Shown in pieces: positions 7,342 to 16,387 of a stretch of 64,000 nucleotides of DNA. Location of the stretch: contig CAWAVG010000002.1 of assembly GCA_963785425.1 (NCBI GenBank), positions 868,001-932,000 on the forward strand. The letters run 5' to 3'. Under the pieces are notes generated by a model. It searched no databases, was not told the origin of the DNA, and worked only from the letters and a program-made list of their open reading frames with translations. This DNA comes from RYN-133 sp963785425. GTDB taxonomy: Bacteria > Actinomycetota > Actinomycetes > Mycobacteriales > Jatrophihabitantaceae. A program made the position numbers and the translations under genes. How positions within the stretch are numbered: position 1 is the stretch's first letter; each line of letters starts with the position of its first letter.

Positions 7342-9031
7342 TTAGCCGACGATCTCCGTCTCGTCGATCTTCAGCACGCCGGCCTGACGCTTGAACGTGA
7401 ACATCGTGCGCTCGGTCTTCACCTGACCGTTCTTGTAGTAGTACGTCAGCGTCGCCACGGCCGAGCTGGGCGGCTGGGCCTGCGCGTTGGCAACGTCGAC
7501 CCGGCTCACTGTGTTCCAGTAGGAGTCGTAGTTGGCCCGACCCCCCGCCTTCGCCTCCTGGAAGTGCGGCGTCAGGCGGTCCCAGCCGGCGTCGAGGTCG
7601 GTCGGCACGTAGTTGTAGTACTCGGTCACGGCGTTGACGAGATCTTGGTCCGTCGGCGCCTGCGGACGCGGATGCGGATGCGTCGACTTCGTCTTCGTCT
7701 TCGGCGGGGCCGGTTTGGTCGTCGTGGGCTCCGGTGGCGAGCTGGTGTGCGACGCGCTGTGCGACGGAGCCCTCGACGTGCGGTGCGGTGCCGAGGTGTG
7801 CGTGGCTGCACCGGTCCGAGCACCCCCCGCGTTGTTCGCACCGCCACCACTGCCACCGAGCAGCACGATGCCCAGCACGATCCCGAGACCGATGACGAGT
7901 ACTGCGGCGACGATCACCAGCCACAGCGCGCGCGAGCGGTGCGCGTCCGGTTCGTCCGGGGACGACGACATCGGCAACAGCGGCGGTTTCCCGGACGGCC
8001 CGGACGGCCCGGACGGCGCCCGACGGGCCCGACGGGCCCGACGGAGCAGACGGCCCCTGCGCTCGGGACGGCATCTGCCCACCCCACGGCGGCTCGGACG
8101 AGGCGTCGAGTGCCATCGTGCGCGGCGAGAGCTCCGACGGAAGCGAGGCGGCAACGGGAGTCGTCGGCGCGGTCCGCAGCGCCGCGGTCTTGGAGTCACC
8201 CGGCCCGGTGCGACCGATCCCGACATCGGTGAGGCGATTCGCGACCTCCACCATCGTCGGACGATCGGTGGGCGACTGCGCCATCATCGAGAGCAGGATG
8301 CCGGTCAGCGGGCCGCTGCGCACGGGCGGATTGGTGTCGCCGGACGCGACGCGGTGCAGCACAGCCATCGGATTGGCGTCGTTGCCCGAGGGCGGGTCAC
8401 CCTCGACGACCATGAACAGCGTCGCCCCGAGCGAGTACACATCCGATGCGAAGTCCGAACCGTGCCCGCGCGCAACCTCCGGCGCCAGATAGGCCGGCGT
8501 GCCCGTGACGAGTCCGGTCGAGGTGAGCGTCACGTCGTCGACTGCGTGCGAGATGCCGAAGTCGGTGATCTTGGCGGTGCCGTCCTCGCCGATCAGGATG
8601 TTCCCGGGTTTCACGTCCCGGTGCACGATCCCCGCGCGGTGCGCGGCGGCAAGGGCTGCGGCCACCTGTGTCCCGATGCGCGCGACACTCACCGGGTCGA
8701 GTGGTCCGTCGTTGCGGACGATCTCCTGCAGGCTGCGCGACGGGACGTACTGCATGACCAGGCACGGCCTGTTGTTGTCGTCGACCACGTCGAACACCTG
8801 GACGGCGTTCGGATGGTGCAACCGCGCGGTCAGGCGGGCCTCGCGCATCACGCGCTGCGACGCGACCTCGGCGTCCGGAGCGCTCAGTCCCGGTTGCATC
8901 CGCAACTGCTTGATCGCGACGGTGCGGTGCAGCCGCTCGTCCCAACCCTCCCAGACGGTGCCCATGCCGCCGGCGGCGAGTTGCCGGACCAAGCGGTAGC
9001 GACCGCCGATCCGCGTCTCGGCGTCAGCCAC
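7342..9031 (-). CDS. PknB-type Ser/Thr protein kinase with membrane anchor (one frameshift)
   Basis: The N-terminal 270 residues are a complete Hanks-type kinase: glycine loop LAAGGMGTVW, VAIKQL lysine, catalytic HRDVKPGN, DFGIS and YLAPEVARG. A Pro/Gly/Ser-rich linker follows, then in another frame one membrane helix (ALWLVIVAAVLVIGLGIVLG), a Thr/Pro-rich stretch and an extracellular region of about 120 residues with Tyr-rich NTF2-like character (VNAVTEYYNYVP). The change of frame is one base, at about 8013-8021 inside a GPSG-coding 9-base repeat. The TTG at 9052 opens the frame, but the GTG at 9031, behind GGACGGAG, is preferred. The kinase probably senses an envelope signal; its substrate is unknown. 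Confidence 0.8.
7990..8046. repeat. 9-bp GC repeat tract in the kinase linker
   Basis: The plus strand has about three units of CCCGGACGG followed by about three of GCCCGACGG. They encode GPSG-like linker repeats on the reverse strand. The kinase changes reading frame at the junction of the two repeat types. Confidence 0.7.
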
Positions 9032-9157
9032 GCGCGCTCCGTCCCTCGTCAAGACAATCCACAGGCTCGATCACATTACCTACCCGTTTGAGCCGGTTCA
9101 GCGCACAAGGGAATCAGGTAAGACCGGTGTGATGTGTCCGGATAACCGTGGGGTGGG

Positions 9158-9967
9158 CTACTCGACGGCGAAGTTGCGCACGAACCCCGCAATGACGGCT
9201 GGATCCCTCTTGACGACCCAGTGCTCGCCTTCGATCAGCCGGACGGTGAGCTTCGGCGCGAACGGCGCGGGTGCCTCGGTGGCAAACACCGAGGTCACGA
9301 ACGGGTCGCCGCCTGGAGCGATGACCTGCACCGGGATGTCGATCTGTGCCGGCCGGGGCGCGCGCACGGCAGCGAACATGTTGGCGCGGTACAGATTGAG
9401 GCCGTTGACCTGATCGCTGTGCGGCCGCCTCCCGACCGCTCGGTCGAACAGGCCGCGCCCGATGGCGAGCTCGGGCAGCCGGGGCATCTGGAACAGCAGC
9501 GTGTAGTACGAATGCCCGAGCTGCCGCAGGCGCGAGCCGGCCTTCGTTCGACGGTTGCGCAGCCAGATTGTGGCGTGCTCGAGCGACGGCCCGGAGACCG
9601 AGGTGAAGGTGCGGATGCGTCCCGCGGCGCGCGGATCGGTGAGCGCGGGCCACAGCTGCACTGATCCCCAGTCGTGACCGAGCAGATGTACCGGACGGTC
9701 CGGCGCCACTTTGTCGAGCACCGCGAACAGGTCGTCGACGAGCAACGGGATGCGGTACCCGGACTTGTCGGGCGGTGTGTCCGAAGCCCCGGCCCCGCGC
9801 ACGTCGTAGGTCACGACTCGGTACTCCGAGTCGAGTTGCCCGACGAGACCGTCCCACACGGTGTGGTCGTCGGGGTAGCCGTGGACGCACACCAGCACCG
9901 GAGCGTCCTGTGCACCTGACTGGTACACCGCGAGGTGCGTTCCGTCCGATCCCTCAACCCAGATCAT
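9158..9967 (-). CDS. Alpha/beta hydrolase, epoxide-hydrolase type
   Basis: A 269-residue alpha/beta hydrolase. The oxyanion-hole motif HGYPDD is at residues 29-34. The nucleophile elbow is GHDWGS with Asp99, as in epoxide hydrolases and haloalkane dehalogenases, rather than Ser. The catalytic His lies in GEHWVVKRDP close to the C-terminus. This sequence type resembles the hydrolase half of mycobacterial EphD-like proteins. The cap region contains several Tyr and Trp that could polarise an epoxide, which is inference. The ATG at 9967 sits 8 bases after TAGGCT (9976-9981 on this strand), so the mRNA leader is at most a few bases. Confidence 0.85.
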   Translation of the reverse strand: MIWVEGSDGTHLAVYQSGAQDAPVLVCVHGYPDDHTVWDGLVGQLDSEYRVVTYDVRGAGASDTPPDKSGYRIPLLVDDLFAVLDKVAPDRPVHLLGHDWGSVQLWPALTDPRAAGRIRTFTSVSGPSLEHATIWLRNRRTKAGSRLRQLGHSYYTLLFQMPRLPELAIGRGLFDRAVGRRPHSDQVNGLNLYRANMFAAVRAPRPAQIDIPVQVIAPGGDPFVTSVFATEAPAPFAPKLTVRLIEGEHWVVKRDPAVIAGFVRNFAVE

Positions 9968-10020
9968 GGGATCAAAGCCTAGCTGAGACGGTCTGTCGCA
10001 CTAAGCGTCACGGACGGCCC

Positions 10021-10392
10021 TCACTGGACGACCGACAAGATGTTTCCGGCCGGGTCCTTGAACCAGGCCTGCTTCGGCCCGGGCTCGGCAATGCCCTTCT
10101 CGTTGGTCGTGAGCGGGCCCTCGTCGTACTGCTCGAAGGTGATGCCGGACGCGGTGAGATCGTCGACGGCCGCCTCGATGTCATCGACAGGGAAGTTGAG
10201 CACCGTGTGGCTCGCCGGCTCGTAGTTCGGCTTCGCATAGATCAGGACGGAGTACCCGTTGCCGGCGCGCAGGCCGAGCAGGCCCGGCCCGAGATCGTCG
10301 ACGGCCAGTCCGAGCTTCTGCGTGTAGAACTCCTCCGCGGCCGTCAGGTCGTCGACGGCGAAGCCGGCGAAGAACGGTGAATTGGTGAGCAT
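10021..10392 (-). CDS. VOC-superfamily (glyoxalase/bleomycin-resistance-like) protein
   Basis: A 123-residue single VOC module with paired beta-alpha-beta-beta-beta units: FFAGFAVDDLTAAEEFYTQKLGL at the N-terminus and FPVDDIEAAVDDLTASG in the second half. It ends in FKDPAGNILSVVQ, the usual metal-ligand strand of the family. Proteins of this length are often dihydroxybiphenyl-dioxygenase-like, antibiotic-binding or methylmalonyl-CoA-epimerase-like; nothing here decides the substrate. The ATG at 10392 follows GGGAGGCG, a good Shine-Dalgarno sequence. The neighbour upstream is a glutathionyl-hydroquinone-reductase-like enzyme, which fits a detoxification theme but does not prove one. Confidence 0.82.
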   Translation of the reverse strand: MLTNSPFFAGFAVDDLTAAEEFYTQKLGLAVDDLGPGLLGLRAGNGYSVLIYAKPNYEPASHTVLNFPVDDIEAAVDDLTASGITFEQYDEGPLTTNEKGIAEPGPKQAWFKDPAGNILSVVQ

Positions 10393-10470
10393 GGCATCGC
10401 CTCCCGGTTCTCGGCGCCACCGTAGCGCCGTGCGCCGCGCCGGAACAGTCGCTCGCCGCGCCGGAATCGC

Positions 10471-11475
10471 TCAGGCGACCTCGGCGAGCGGGCCGTGCTC
10501 CGGCGGCACGGTCTCCTCCGCGGGTGGCGGGCCCGGGGGTGTGCCGTCACCGAACGGGCGGCCGCCGAGGTCTTCGCGGCCGTGCGCACTGAGCCAGCCG
10601 GTCAGATCCGGCCCGAGCGGGACGATGCGGCTCGGATTCAGATTCGTGTGCACCTCGTAGTAGTGGTGCTTGATCTGGCTGAAGTCGGTGGTGTCGCCGA
10701 AGCCGGGTGTCTGGAACAGGTCCCGCGCGTACGCCCACAGCACCGGCAGCTCCGTGAGCTTCGCGCGGTTGCACTTGAAATGGCCGTGGTAGACGGCGTC
10801 GAAGCGGGCCAGGGTGGTGAACAGCCGCACGTCCGCTTCGGTGATCGTGTCGCCGACCAGATACCGCTGGGTACGCAACCGGTCCTCGAGCCAGTCGAGG
10901 CGGGCGAACAACGTCTCGAAAGCCTCGTCGTATGCCTTCTGACTGCTGGCGAAGCCGGTGCGGTACACGCCGTTGTTGACGTCGTGGTAGATCAGGTCGG
11001 CCACCTCGTCGATCTCGTCGCGTAGGCGCTCGGGGTAGAGCTCGGGCGCACCATCCCGGTGGAACTTCGCCCACTCGAGGCTGAAGTCGATGGTCATCTG
11101 GGCGAAGTCGTTGGTCACTACTGCGCCGGTTTCGATCTCGACGATCGCGGGGACGGTGATCCCGCGCTCGTAACCTGGCTCCCGCGCGAAGTACGCCTGC
11201 TGCAAGCGCTCGATGCCGAGCACGGGATCCTTGCCGCCCGGATCGAGATCGAAGGTCCAGCTGCGCTCGTCGTGCGTGGGCCCGCACAGACCCATGCTGA
11301 TCGCGTCCTCGAGGCCGAGCACGCGCCGCACGATGATCGTCCGATTGGCCCACGGACACGCTCGTGCGGCGACCAAGCGGTACCGTCCGGCTTCTACGGC
11401 ATGTCCGTCCCTGCCGTCAGCGGTGATCCGCGTGGTCAGGTAGTCGTTCTCGCGTTCGAAGCTGCCTTCAGCCAT
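10471..11475 (-). CDS. Glutathionyl-hydroquinone-reductase-like (Omega-class GST, YqjG/PcpF/ECM4 type)
   Basis: The 334-residue protein has the thioredoxin-fold N-terminal region with the catalytic ACPWANRT motif (Cys40) characteristic of S-glutathionyl-hydroquinone reductases, followed by VPAIVE with the cis-Pro and an all-helical GST C-terminal domain (ITEADVRLFTTLARFD). Enzymes of this family remove glutathione from conjugated hydroquinones. Actinobacteria mostly use mycothiol, and mshC is present in this window, so the natural thiol partner is probably mycothiol; that is inference. The C-terminal tail is Pro/Glu-rich and probably flexible. The gene is transcribed leftward from ATG 11475, downstream of the GNAT gene. 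Confidence 0.85.
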   Translation of the reverse strand: MAEGSFERENDYLTTRITADGRDGHAVEAGRYRLVAARACPWANRTIIVRRVLGLEDAISMGLCGPTHDERSWTFDLDPGGKDPVLGIERLQQAYFAREPGYERGITVPAIVEIETGAVVTNDFAQMTIDFSLEWAKFHRDGAPELYPERLRDEIDEVADLIYHDVNNGVYRTGFASSQKAYDEAFETLFARLDWLEDRLRTQRYLVGDTITEADVRLFTTLARFDAVYHGHFKCNRAKLTELPVLWAYARDLFQTPGFGDTTDFSQIKHHYYEVHTNLNPSRIVPLGPDLTGWLSAHGREDLGGRPFGDGTPPGPPPAEETVPPEHGPLAEVA

Positions 11476-11509
11476 GATCCGATCATGCCTTGCCGGTGGT
11501 GACAGGCAG

Positions 11510-12025
11510 TCAGGCGAGGTCGTCGGCGAGCAGGTCCATCAACACACCGTCGTGCCAGCCGTTGCCGTCGGCATCGCGCTCGTAGCGGCGCATGATCCCG
11601 ACCGGGCGGAATCCGGCGGCGCGGTAGCAGCGAATCGCCGCTTCGTTGTCGGCAGCCGGGTCGATGACGATGCGGTGATGACCCCGATCGTGCACAAGAT
11701 GGCGTGCCATCGCACGCACCGCATCGCGTCCCAGACCGCGGCCGTGCACTGCGGGGTCGAGGAAGATGTCGATGGAGGCGTGGCGGTAGTCGAGGTCAGT
11801 CTCTTCGCCGTACTGGATGTACCCGCGCACCCGGCCGTCTTGGAACACGGCGTAGGCCACGGTGTCGGGATCGTCGAAGGGCCAGTCAGCATCGTCCGGC
11901 TGTGCCCAACGCGCGCTGACCTCCGGTGTGCGCAAGATGCGCAGCAGGTCCGCCACGTGCTCGCGTTCGACGCGCTGCAGCGTGACGAACGTGCCGACAA
12001 TGGTGTCGGTCGGCGTCTCGGTCAC
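11510..12025 (-). CDS. GNAT acetyltransferase, AAC(6')-like
   Basis: A 171-residue GNAT protein. The acetyl-CoA pyrophosphate loop is PAVHGRGLGRDAVR (Q/RxxGxG/A motif), followed by RIVIDPAADNEAAIRCYRAAGF, the motif B region with the conserved N-x-x-A-x-x-x-Y. The C-terminal half with RYERDADGNGWHDGVLMDLL resembles aminoglycoside 6'-N-acetyltransferase-like chromosomal enzymes. Resistance activity cannot be claimed from this; many such proteins acetylate other amines. The GTG at 12025 lies 6 bases after a TACTCT element, which supports this start and a leaderless message. It is divergent from the smr gene. Confidence 0.8.
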   Translation of the reverse strand: MTETPTDTIVGTFVTLQRVEREHVADLLRILRTPEVSARWAQPDDADWPFDDPDTVAYAVFQDGRVRGYIQYGEETDLDYRHASIDIFLDPAVHGRGLGRDAVRAMARHLVHDRGHHRIVIDPAADNEAAIRCYRAAGFRPVGIMRRYERDADGNGWHDGVLMDLLADDLA

Positions 12026-12031
12026 TCATCG

Positions 12032-12037
12032 AGAGTA
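12032..12037 (-). promoter_or_regulatory. -10 element TACTCT for the GNAT gene
   Basis: TACTCT on the reverse strand lies 6 bases before the GTG at 12025, matching the window-wide leaderless pattern. Confidence 0.45.
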
Positions 12038-12088
12038 GAAGTGAGATGTGACTGGCTGGGACCGACACTGCGACGAAGGCGTGAGCAC

Positions 12089-12343
12089 GTGAAGCTCAAG
12101 CTGGATCTGCACGACATCTACAACCGTGGCGGCGAGATCGATCGTGCGTTGCAGGCCATCATCGACGAGGCGATCGCAAAGAAGGCGCCGTTGGTAGAGA
12201 TCATCCCCGGCAAGGGTTCCGGCCAGCTCAAGAAGCACGTGCTGCGCTTCCTCGACCGCAAGGACATCAAAGCGCTTTACCACCGCGTCGAGAAGGACAG
12301 GGACAACTTCGGACGCGTGTTCGTGCACTTCCGCTGGAAGTGA
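12089..12343 (+). CDS. Smr domain protein (MutS2 C-terminal-like)
   Basis: An 84-residue protein consisting only of an Smr domain. It begins with LKLDLHDIYNRGGEIDRALQ, containing the family DLH motif, and has IPGKGSGQLKKHVLRFL, the GxGxG-L signature. Smr domains nick or bind branched nucleic acids, and in other proteins act as RNA endonucleases. A free-standing Smr is common in actinobacteria, and its role is not settled. The start is the GTG at 12089; an earlier GTG at 12081 runs into a stop at once. It converges with the membrane mannosyltransferase, the two stop codons forming the palindrome TGACGTCA at 12341-12348. Confidence 0.85.
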   Translation: MKLKLDLHDIYNRGGEIDRALQAIIDEAIAKKAPLVEIIPGKGSGQLKKHVLRFLDRKDIKALYHRVEKDRDNFGRVFVHFRWK

Positions 12344-12345
12344 CG

Positions 12346-13480
12346 TCAGGGCGGCCCATTGCCGAGGAACAGGGCGACGGTGCAGAGCCCGGCGCCGACG
12401 GTCGCAGCACCCAGCACGCGCCACGACCACGGGGGTGCGGCGGGCGGCGAGCCAACGTGCCAGCGGGAACAGCAGCGGGAAGGCCGGCAGCAGGTAACGC
12501 GGCCGCGAGCCGAAGTAGCCGGACGTCGTGAGCGCGAGCACGACGATCACCGCGAGGTAGACCAACAGCGGTACGGGTTGACGTTCCCGCACGCACAGCA
12601 CGACGAGCATGGCCAGGCCCGCGAGAGCGACGACGAGCAGGACGCCGACGATCGGTCGTGCCGTCAGGTTGTCGCCGATCCATCGCGCGAACGCGAGGCC
12701 GCCGTCGAAGTGGTTGCCCCAGCCGTCGGTCACGTCGAAGTACCCGGTCGGCGTGCCACGTTGCAGGCCGACCCAACCGAGATAGCCCAGCAAGCCCAGC
12801 GGAGCGACGAGCACCGGGAGCACCGCTCGCGTGTCGGACGTGCCGCGCCGCAACGCGATGACGGCCGCCACGCAGATCGCGGCGACGACTGCCATGCCGG
12901 TCGGTCGGGTGACACCCGCGGCGCAGGCGAGCACGGCGGCCGGCGCCCAGCGTTGCTTCGACGTCGCGACCAGCGACCACGCAGCGAGTGCGGTGAACAA
13001 CGACTCGCTGTACCCCATCGATTCGACGAGACCGATCGGGACGAGCGACCAAAGGACGGTGGCGACCACGGCGGCGCGCGAGCCGACGACCCGTTCGGCA
13101 ACGGTGTAGATGCCTGCGGCCGCCGCGATACTCGCGAGCAGGCTGATGAACACCCCCGAGTCGATGACCGACAGGCCGCTCAGTCTTGACACCCACCGCT
13201 CGGTCCACGGATACAGAGGGAAGAACGCGTAGTCGGACAGGGTTTGCCCGCCGGCCGTTGTGCGCACGAATCCGTAGCCGTTGCTAGCGATTCCGGCGTA
13301 CCACTGCGCGTCCCACTTGGTCAGGACGCCGTATGCGCTGCGTCCGTCACGGTCGGCGCCGACGACCAGAAACACCAACACGACGGCGCGTACTGCAACG
13401 AACGCGCCGAGCGCGAGCACCACATCGCGGCGCGAGGCCTCTACCGCGCGCCGCAGATACGCGCCGGGCGCCAGGGTCAC
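12346..13480 (-). CDS. PIG-V/GT39-like membrane mannosyltransferase (one frameshift near the 3' end)
   Basis: A polytopic membrane protein of about 380 residues. WDAQWYAGIASNGY follows the first membrane segment and YSESLFTALAAWSLV lies mid-protein, both typical of PIG-V/dolichyl-phosphate-mannose-type transferases that use polyprenyl-phosphate sugars on the outer membrane face. The current frame continues antisense through the smr gene. One base in the G5 run at 12431-12435 must be removed to restore the natural end WSWRVLGAATVGAGL...GNGPP and a stop at 12346-12348, adjacent to the smr stop. The GTG at 13480 is favoured over the ATG at 13531, because GATAAT (13487-13492) stands 6 bases upstream of it. 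Confidence 0.72.
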
Positions 13481-13486
13481 AGCGCG

Positions 13487-13492
13487 ATTATC
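13487..13492 (-). promoter_or_regulatory. -10 element GATAAT for the PIG-V-like gene
   Basis: GATAAT on the reverse strand ends 6 bases before the GTG at 13480 and lies inside the longer open frame, arguing against the ATG at 13531. Confidence 0.4.
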
Positions 13493-13537
13493 CAGCGCAT
13501 GGTTCACGAGCGCGCCCGAATGCCCGACCATGGACGG

Positions 13538-14209
13538 GTGACTGAGGCAAATCGGGACGCCGACGCACTACGGATGTCGGCGGACGCCTACGCCGCCGGC
13601 GATCCGACGGGCTGGTTCGAGCAGCTGTATGTCGCTGCGGCCGCCGGTCAGGCGATCGTGCCGTGGGACCGCGGTACCCCCAATCCGCAGTTGGCACAGT
13701 GGGCGCAGGGCCGATCCGGAACGGGCCGGACGGCGATGGTCGTCGGTTGCGGGCTTGGCCGCGACGCGGAGTTCATCGCGGGCCTCGGCTACGCCACGAC
13801 CGCGTTCGACCTGTCCGACGCCGCCGTCGACGGCGCGCGTCAGCGGCATCCGAACACGATGGTGCGCTACGAGGTCGCCGACCTGCTGCACCTGCCGCCT
13901 CGCTATCTGCGCGCGTTCGACCTCGTCGTCGAGAGCTACACGGTGCAGTCGCTTCCCGATCCGCCGCGATCGGCCGCGATCGCCGCGGTGACCACGATGG
14001 TCGCGCCGGGCGGGACGCTGCTCGTGGTCGCGGCCGCCGGTGACGTCGAAGCCTCGTCGGGACCGCCGTTCCCGCTGACGCGGCGCGAGATCGAGGCGTT
14101 CGCCGTCGACGGACTGGGCGTTGACCAGCTCGAGCGGCTCGTCGACGACAGCGGTACTCAGCGCTGGCGTGCCACCTTCGTCAGAGAGATTCGATCAGCG
14201 CAGGCGTAG
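13538..14209 (+). CDS. Class I SAM-dependent methyltransferase (TPMT-like)
   Basis: About 223 residues with a Rossmann methyltransferase core. GRTAMVVGCGLGRDAEFIAGLGY is broken by family features: the glycine-rich motif I is VVGCGLGRD, motif II is TTAFDLSDAAV with an acidic ribose-binding residue, and the motif IV region is FDLVVESYTVQSLP. The pattern is closest to thiopurine-methyltransferase-like and other small-molecule methyltransferases; the substrate is unknown. The start may be ATG 13520 or GTG 13538; GACCAT lies 6 bases before the latter, which favours it slightly. The gene is divergent from the membrane mannosyltransferase and convergent with sppA, the two ending within a few bases of each other. 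Confidence 0.78.
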   Translation: MTEANRDADALRMSADAYAAGDPTGWFEQLYVAAAAGQAIVPWDRGTPNPQLAQWAQGRSGTGRTAMVVGCGLGRDAEFIAGLGYATTAFDLSDAAVDGARQRHPNTMVRYEVADLLHLPPRYLRAFDLVVESYTVQSLPDPPRSAAIAAVTTMVAPGGTLLVVAAAGDVEASSGPPFPLTRREIEAFAVDGLGVDQLERLVDDSGTQRWRATFVREIRSAQA

Positions 14210-15840
14210 GGACGGCATGCGTGCCGATACGCCGGCCGGCAGGTCGAGCGCACTCGCGAGATCCGGCAACGCGGTAGCACGAATCAGTGCGCGTGGATCC
14301 TCGCTGTTGCGCGGGCGTCCGAGCTTTGAACGGAGTGGCACGTGCAGCGCGTGGCGCAGTGGCGCGTCGGCCGGCAACCCCGCGCGGTCGCGCGCGATCT
14401 TCAGCGCGTCGCGCAGGCCGCCCAGCTGATCCACCAAGCCGTTCGCCAGTGCGTCCGAGCCCGTCCACACCCGGCCCCGTGCGATCGCATGGATCTCATC
14501 GACCGAGCGGTGCCGTCCCTCTGCGACCTTGGCGACGAAGTCGTCGTAGACGGCATCGATCGCCGCGGCGATCCGCTCGCGCTCGCTGTCGTCGAACCCG
14601 CGCCGGCTCGAGAACATGCGGGCGCGCTGTCCGTGCGCCACCGCGCCGGTGCCCGCGCCGATGCGCTCGAGCAGTTCGGCGACGACGACCTTGCCGCCGA
14701 ACACGCCGATCGAACCGGTCAACGTGCCGGGCAGCGCGACAATCACGTCCGCCGGGCAGGAGATGTAGTAGCCGCCCGACGCCGCGGCGGTGCCCATCGA
14801 CACGATCACCGGCTTGCCGGCATCGCGCACCCGGCAGACCTCGCGCCACATGGTCTCCGACGCGACCGCCGACCCGCCGGGTGAGTCGACGTGCAGCAGC
14901 AACGCGCGCGCGTCGTCGTCGGCCAGGACGGCCCGCAGTGCCGCTGCCATCGAGTCGCTGCCGACCTGCGCGCCCATCACGCCGCGGCGCGAACGACCGG
15001 TGACGATCGCGCCGTGTGCCCGGACCAGTGCGACGTGGCCCTTGCGCCGCGTGGGCATCGTCGGTTTGCGCCGCGGCCGCCACCGGTCGGCAAAGAGCAG
15101 CTCCGCCTCGCTCCCGACGCGCTCGCGTGCAGCGGCGTAGACCTGGTCGCGGTAGCCGAGCTGGTCGACCAGCCCCGCCTCACGAGCTTCGACCGCGGTG
15201 CGCGGCCCGGTGTCGACGAGTTCGCGCACCCGCGCAGGGTCGATGTTCCGCCCTCGCGGCGACGGTGGCGACGGCCTCGTCGAAGACCGACTCCGGCCAG
15301 GCGGTCACTCGCCTCGCGATGCGCCTCGGTGAACTCGGTGCGCATGATGCGGTCGGCGGCATTCTTGTACTCGTAGCGCTGCTCGAGTTGCGGTTCGATG
15401 CCGATCTTGTCGAGCACGCCGCGCAGGAACGTCGTCTCGGTCGCTACGCCGAGCAGACCCAGGCCGCCGCCGGGCTGCAGCCAGATCTCGTCGAACGCGG
15501 TGGCCAGCACGTACGCGGTCATGTCGCCCGACTCGTCGCCGAAACTCTCGGCCCACGCGATCTTCGGTTTGCCGAAGGCCTCGACACCGAGGCGCAGTTC
15601 TTGCATCGCCGCCCACGGCAGCGCACCCCCGACGCGGGCGACCAGCCCGACGACTCGCGGGTCGTCGGCCGCATCGTGCAGCGCCCGCAGGACCGGCCGC
15701 AGTTGCTGCGCGTTGCGAGCCCGCAATCGTCCTAACGTGTCGTCCGGGTCCGGGTCCGCCGGGACCTGGGTGAGGTCTACCTCGAGCAGCAGTTTCGCCG
15801 GACGTCCGTGGCAACGCAACCATGGCTCCACGCTACGCAT
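14195..15840 (-). pseudogene. sppA: Signal peptide peptidase SppA, 67-kDa type, two frameshifts
   Basis: The reconstructed protein of about 548 residues has the two-half SppA layout. The N-terminal half holds the general-base lysine in YEYKNAADRIMRTEF. The C-terminal half holds DSPGGSAVASE and the nucleophile serine in ASGGYYISCPAD. Two compensating one-base shifts split it: one near 15290-15302 (an extra base after DRLA) and one near 15249-15259 (a missing base before GRNIDPARV). Between them the frame reads ESVFDEAVATVAAR. SppA is a serine protease that degrades leftover signal peptides at the membrane. All active-site elements survive, so a sequencing error is likelier than decay. It overlaps the end of the upstream P-loop kinase gene by 8 bases. 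Confidence 0.85.
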
Positions 15841-16387
15841 CGACCAGCCGCAGCAGTTCGGCGTAGGCGACGTCGGCCTGCCCGTCGCGCGACTGGATCA
15901 CCCGCGCGGCCGGCCGGTGCGACAGCAGCAACAGCAACCGGTCGTACATGGCTTCGAGCGCGGGTTGGCCACCGAAGTCGTCCATCAACGCGCCGGCTTC
16001 GACGTGAGCGATCGTGTCGCCCCGCTCCGTGCGTCGCTGGAAGCGCTGCACGCAACTGTCGCGTCCGTCCATCAACACGAATTCGAGGAACCTGGCGCCG
16101 GCCTGTCGCGCGACATCCTCTGCCTGCGCGAGGAACTGCGGACGGCCGAGGTACTGCGGCACGATCACGTCATGACCGGCGCACAGGTGCACCCGCGCCA
16201 TCTCGAGGGTCATCGCGCGGGCGAGCAGGCCGGCGTCGATCGGGCGTTCCTGCCAGCGGCCGAGCATGCGGCGCACCGAGTCGAGGTCGAGATCGAGGGC
16301 GAGCGGGTGCTCGTCGACGAACCGCTGCGCCAGTGTCGACTTGCCGATGCCGGGCGGTCCGTTGAGCAGGATCAGGCGTGCCGTCAT
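15833..16387 (-). CDS. AAA-type P-loop NTPase / small-molecule kinase
   Basis: A 184-residue protein with a Walker A motif at the N-terminus (LILLNGPPGIGKST). It continues as a compact nucleotide-kinase-like fold: LDLDSVRRMLG after the first strand, then a lid-type segment with several Arg (RRTERGDTIAH). It resembles the chloramphenicol-phosphotransferase/adenylylsulfate-kinase-like group annotated only as AAA family ATPase, so the substrate is unknown. The ATG at 16387 overlaps the TGA of the CGNR gene (ATGA), and its own end overlaps sppA. The three genes CGNR, kinase and sppA therefore look like one translationally coupled operon. Confidence 0.75.
   Translation of the reverse strand: MTARLILLNGPPGIGKSTLAQRFVDEHPLALDLDLDSVRRMLGRWQERPIDAGLLARAMTLEMARVHLCAGHDVIVPQYLGRPQFLAQAEDVARQAGARFLEFVLMDGRDSCVQRFQRRTERGDTIAHVEAGALMDDFGGQPALEAMYDRLLLLLSHRPAARVIQSRDGQADVAYAELLRLVDA

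Noticed and set aside
12026..13531. 501-codon reading of the PIG-V-like gene through smr
   Set aside because: The last 100 or so codons are antisense to a clear Smr gene; removing one G at 12431-12435 gives a natural membrane-protein end.
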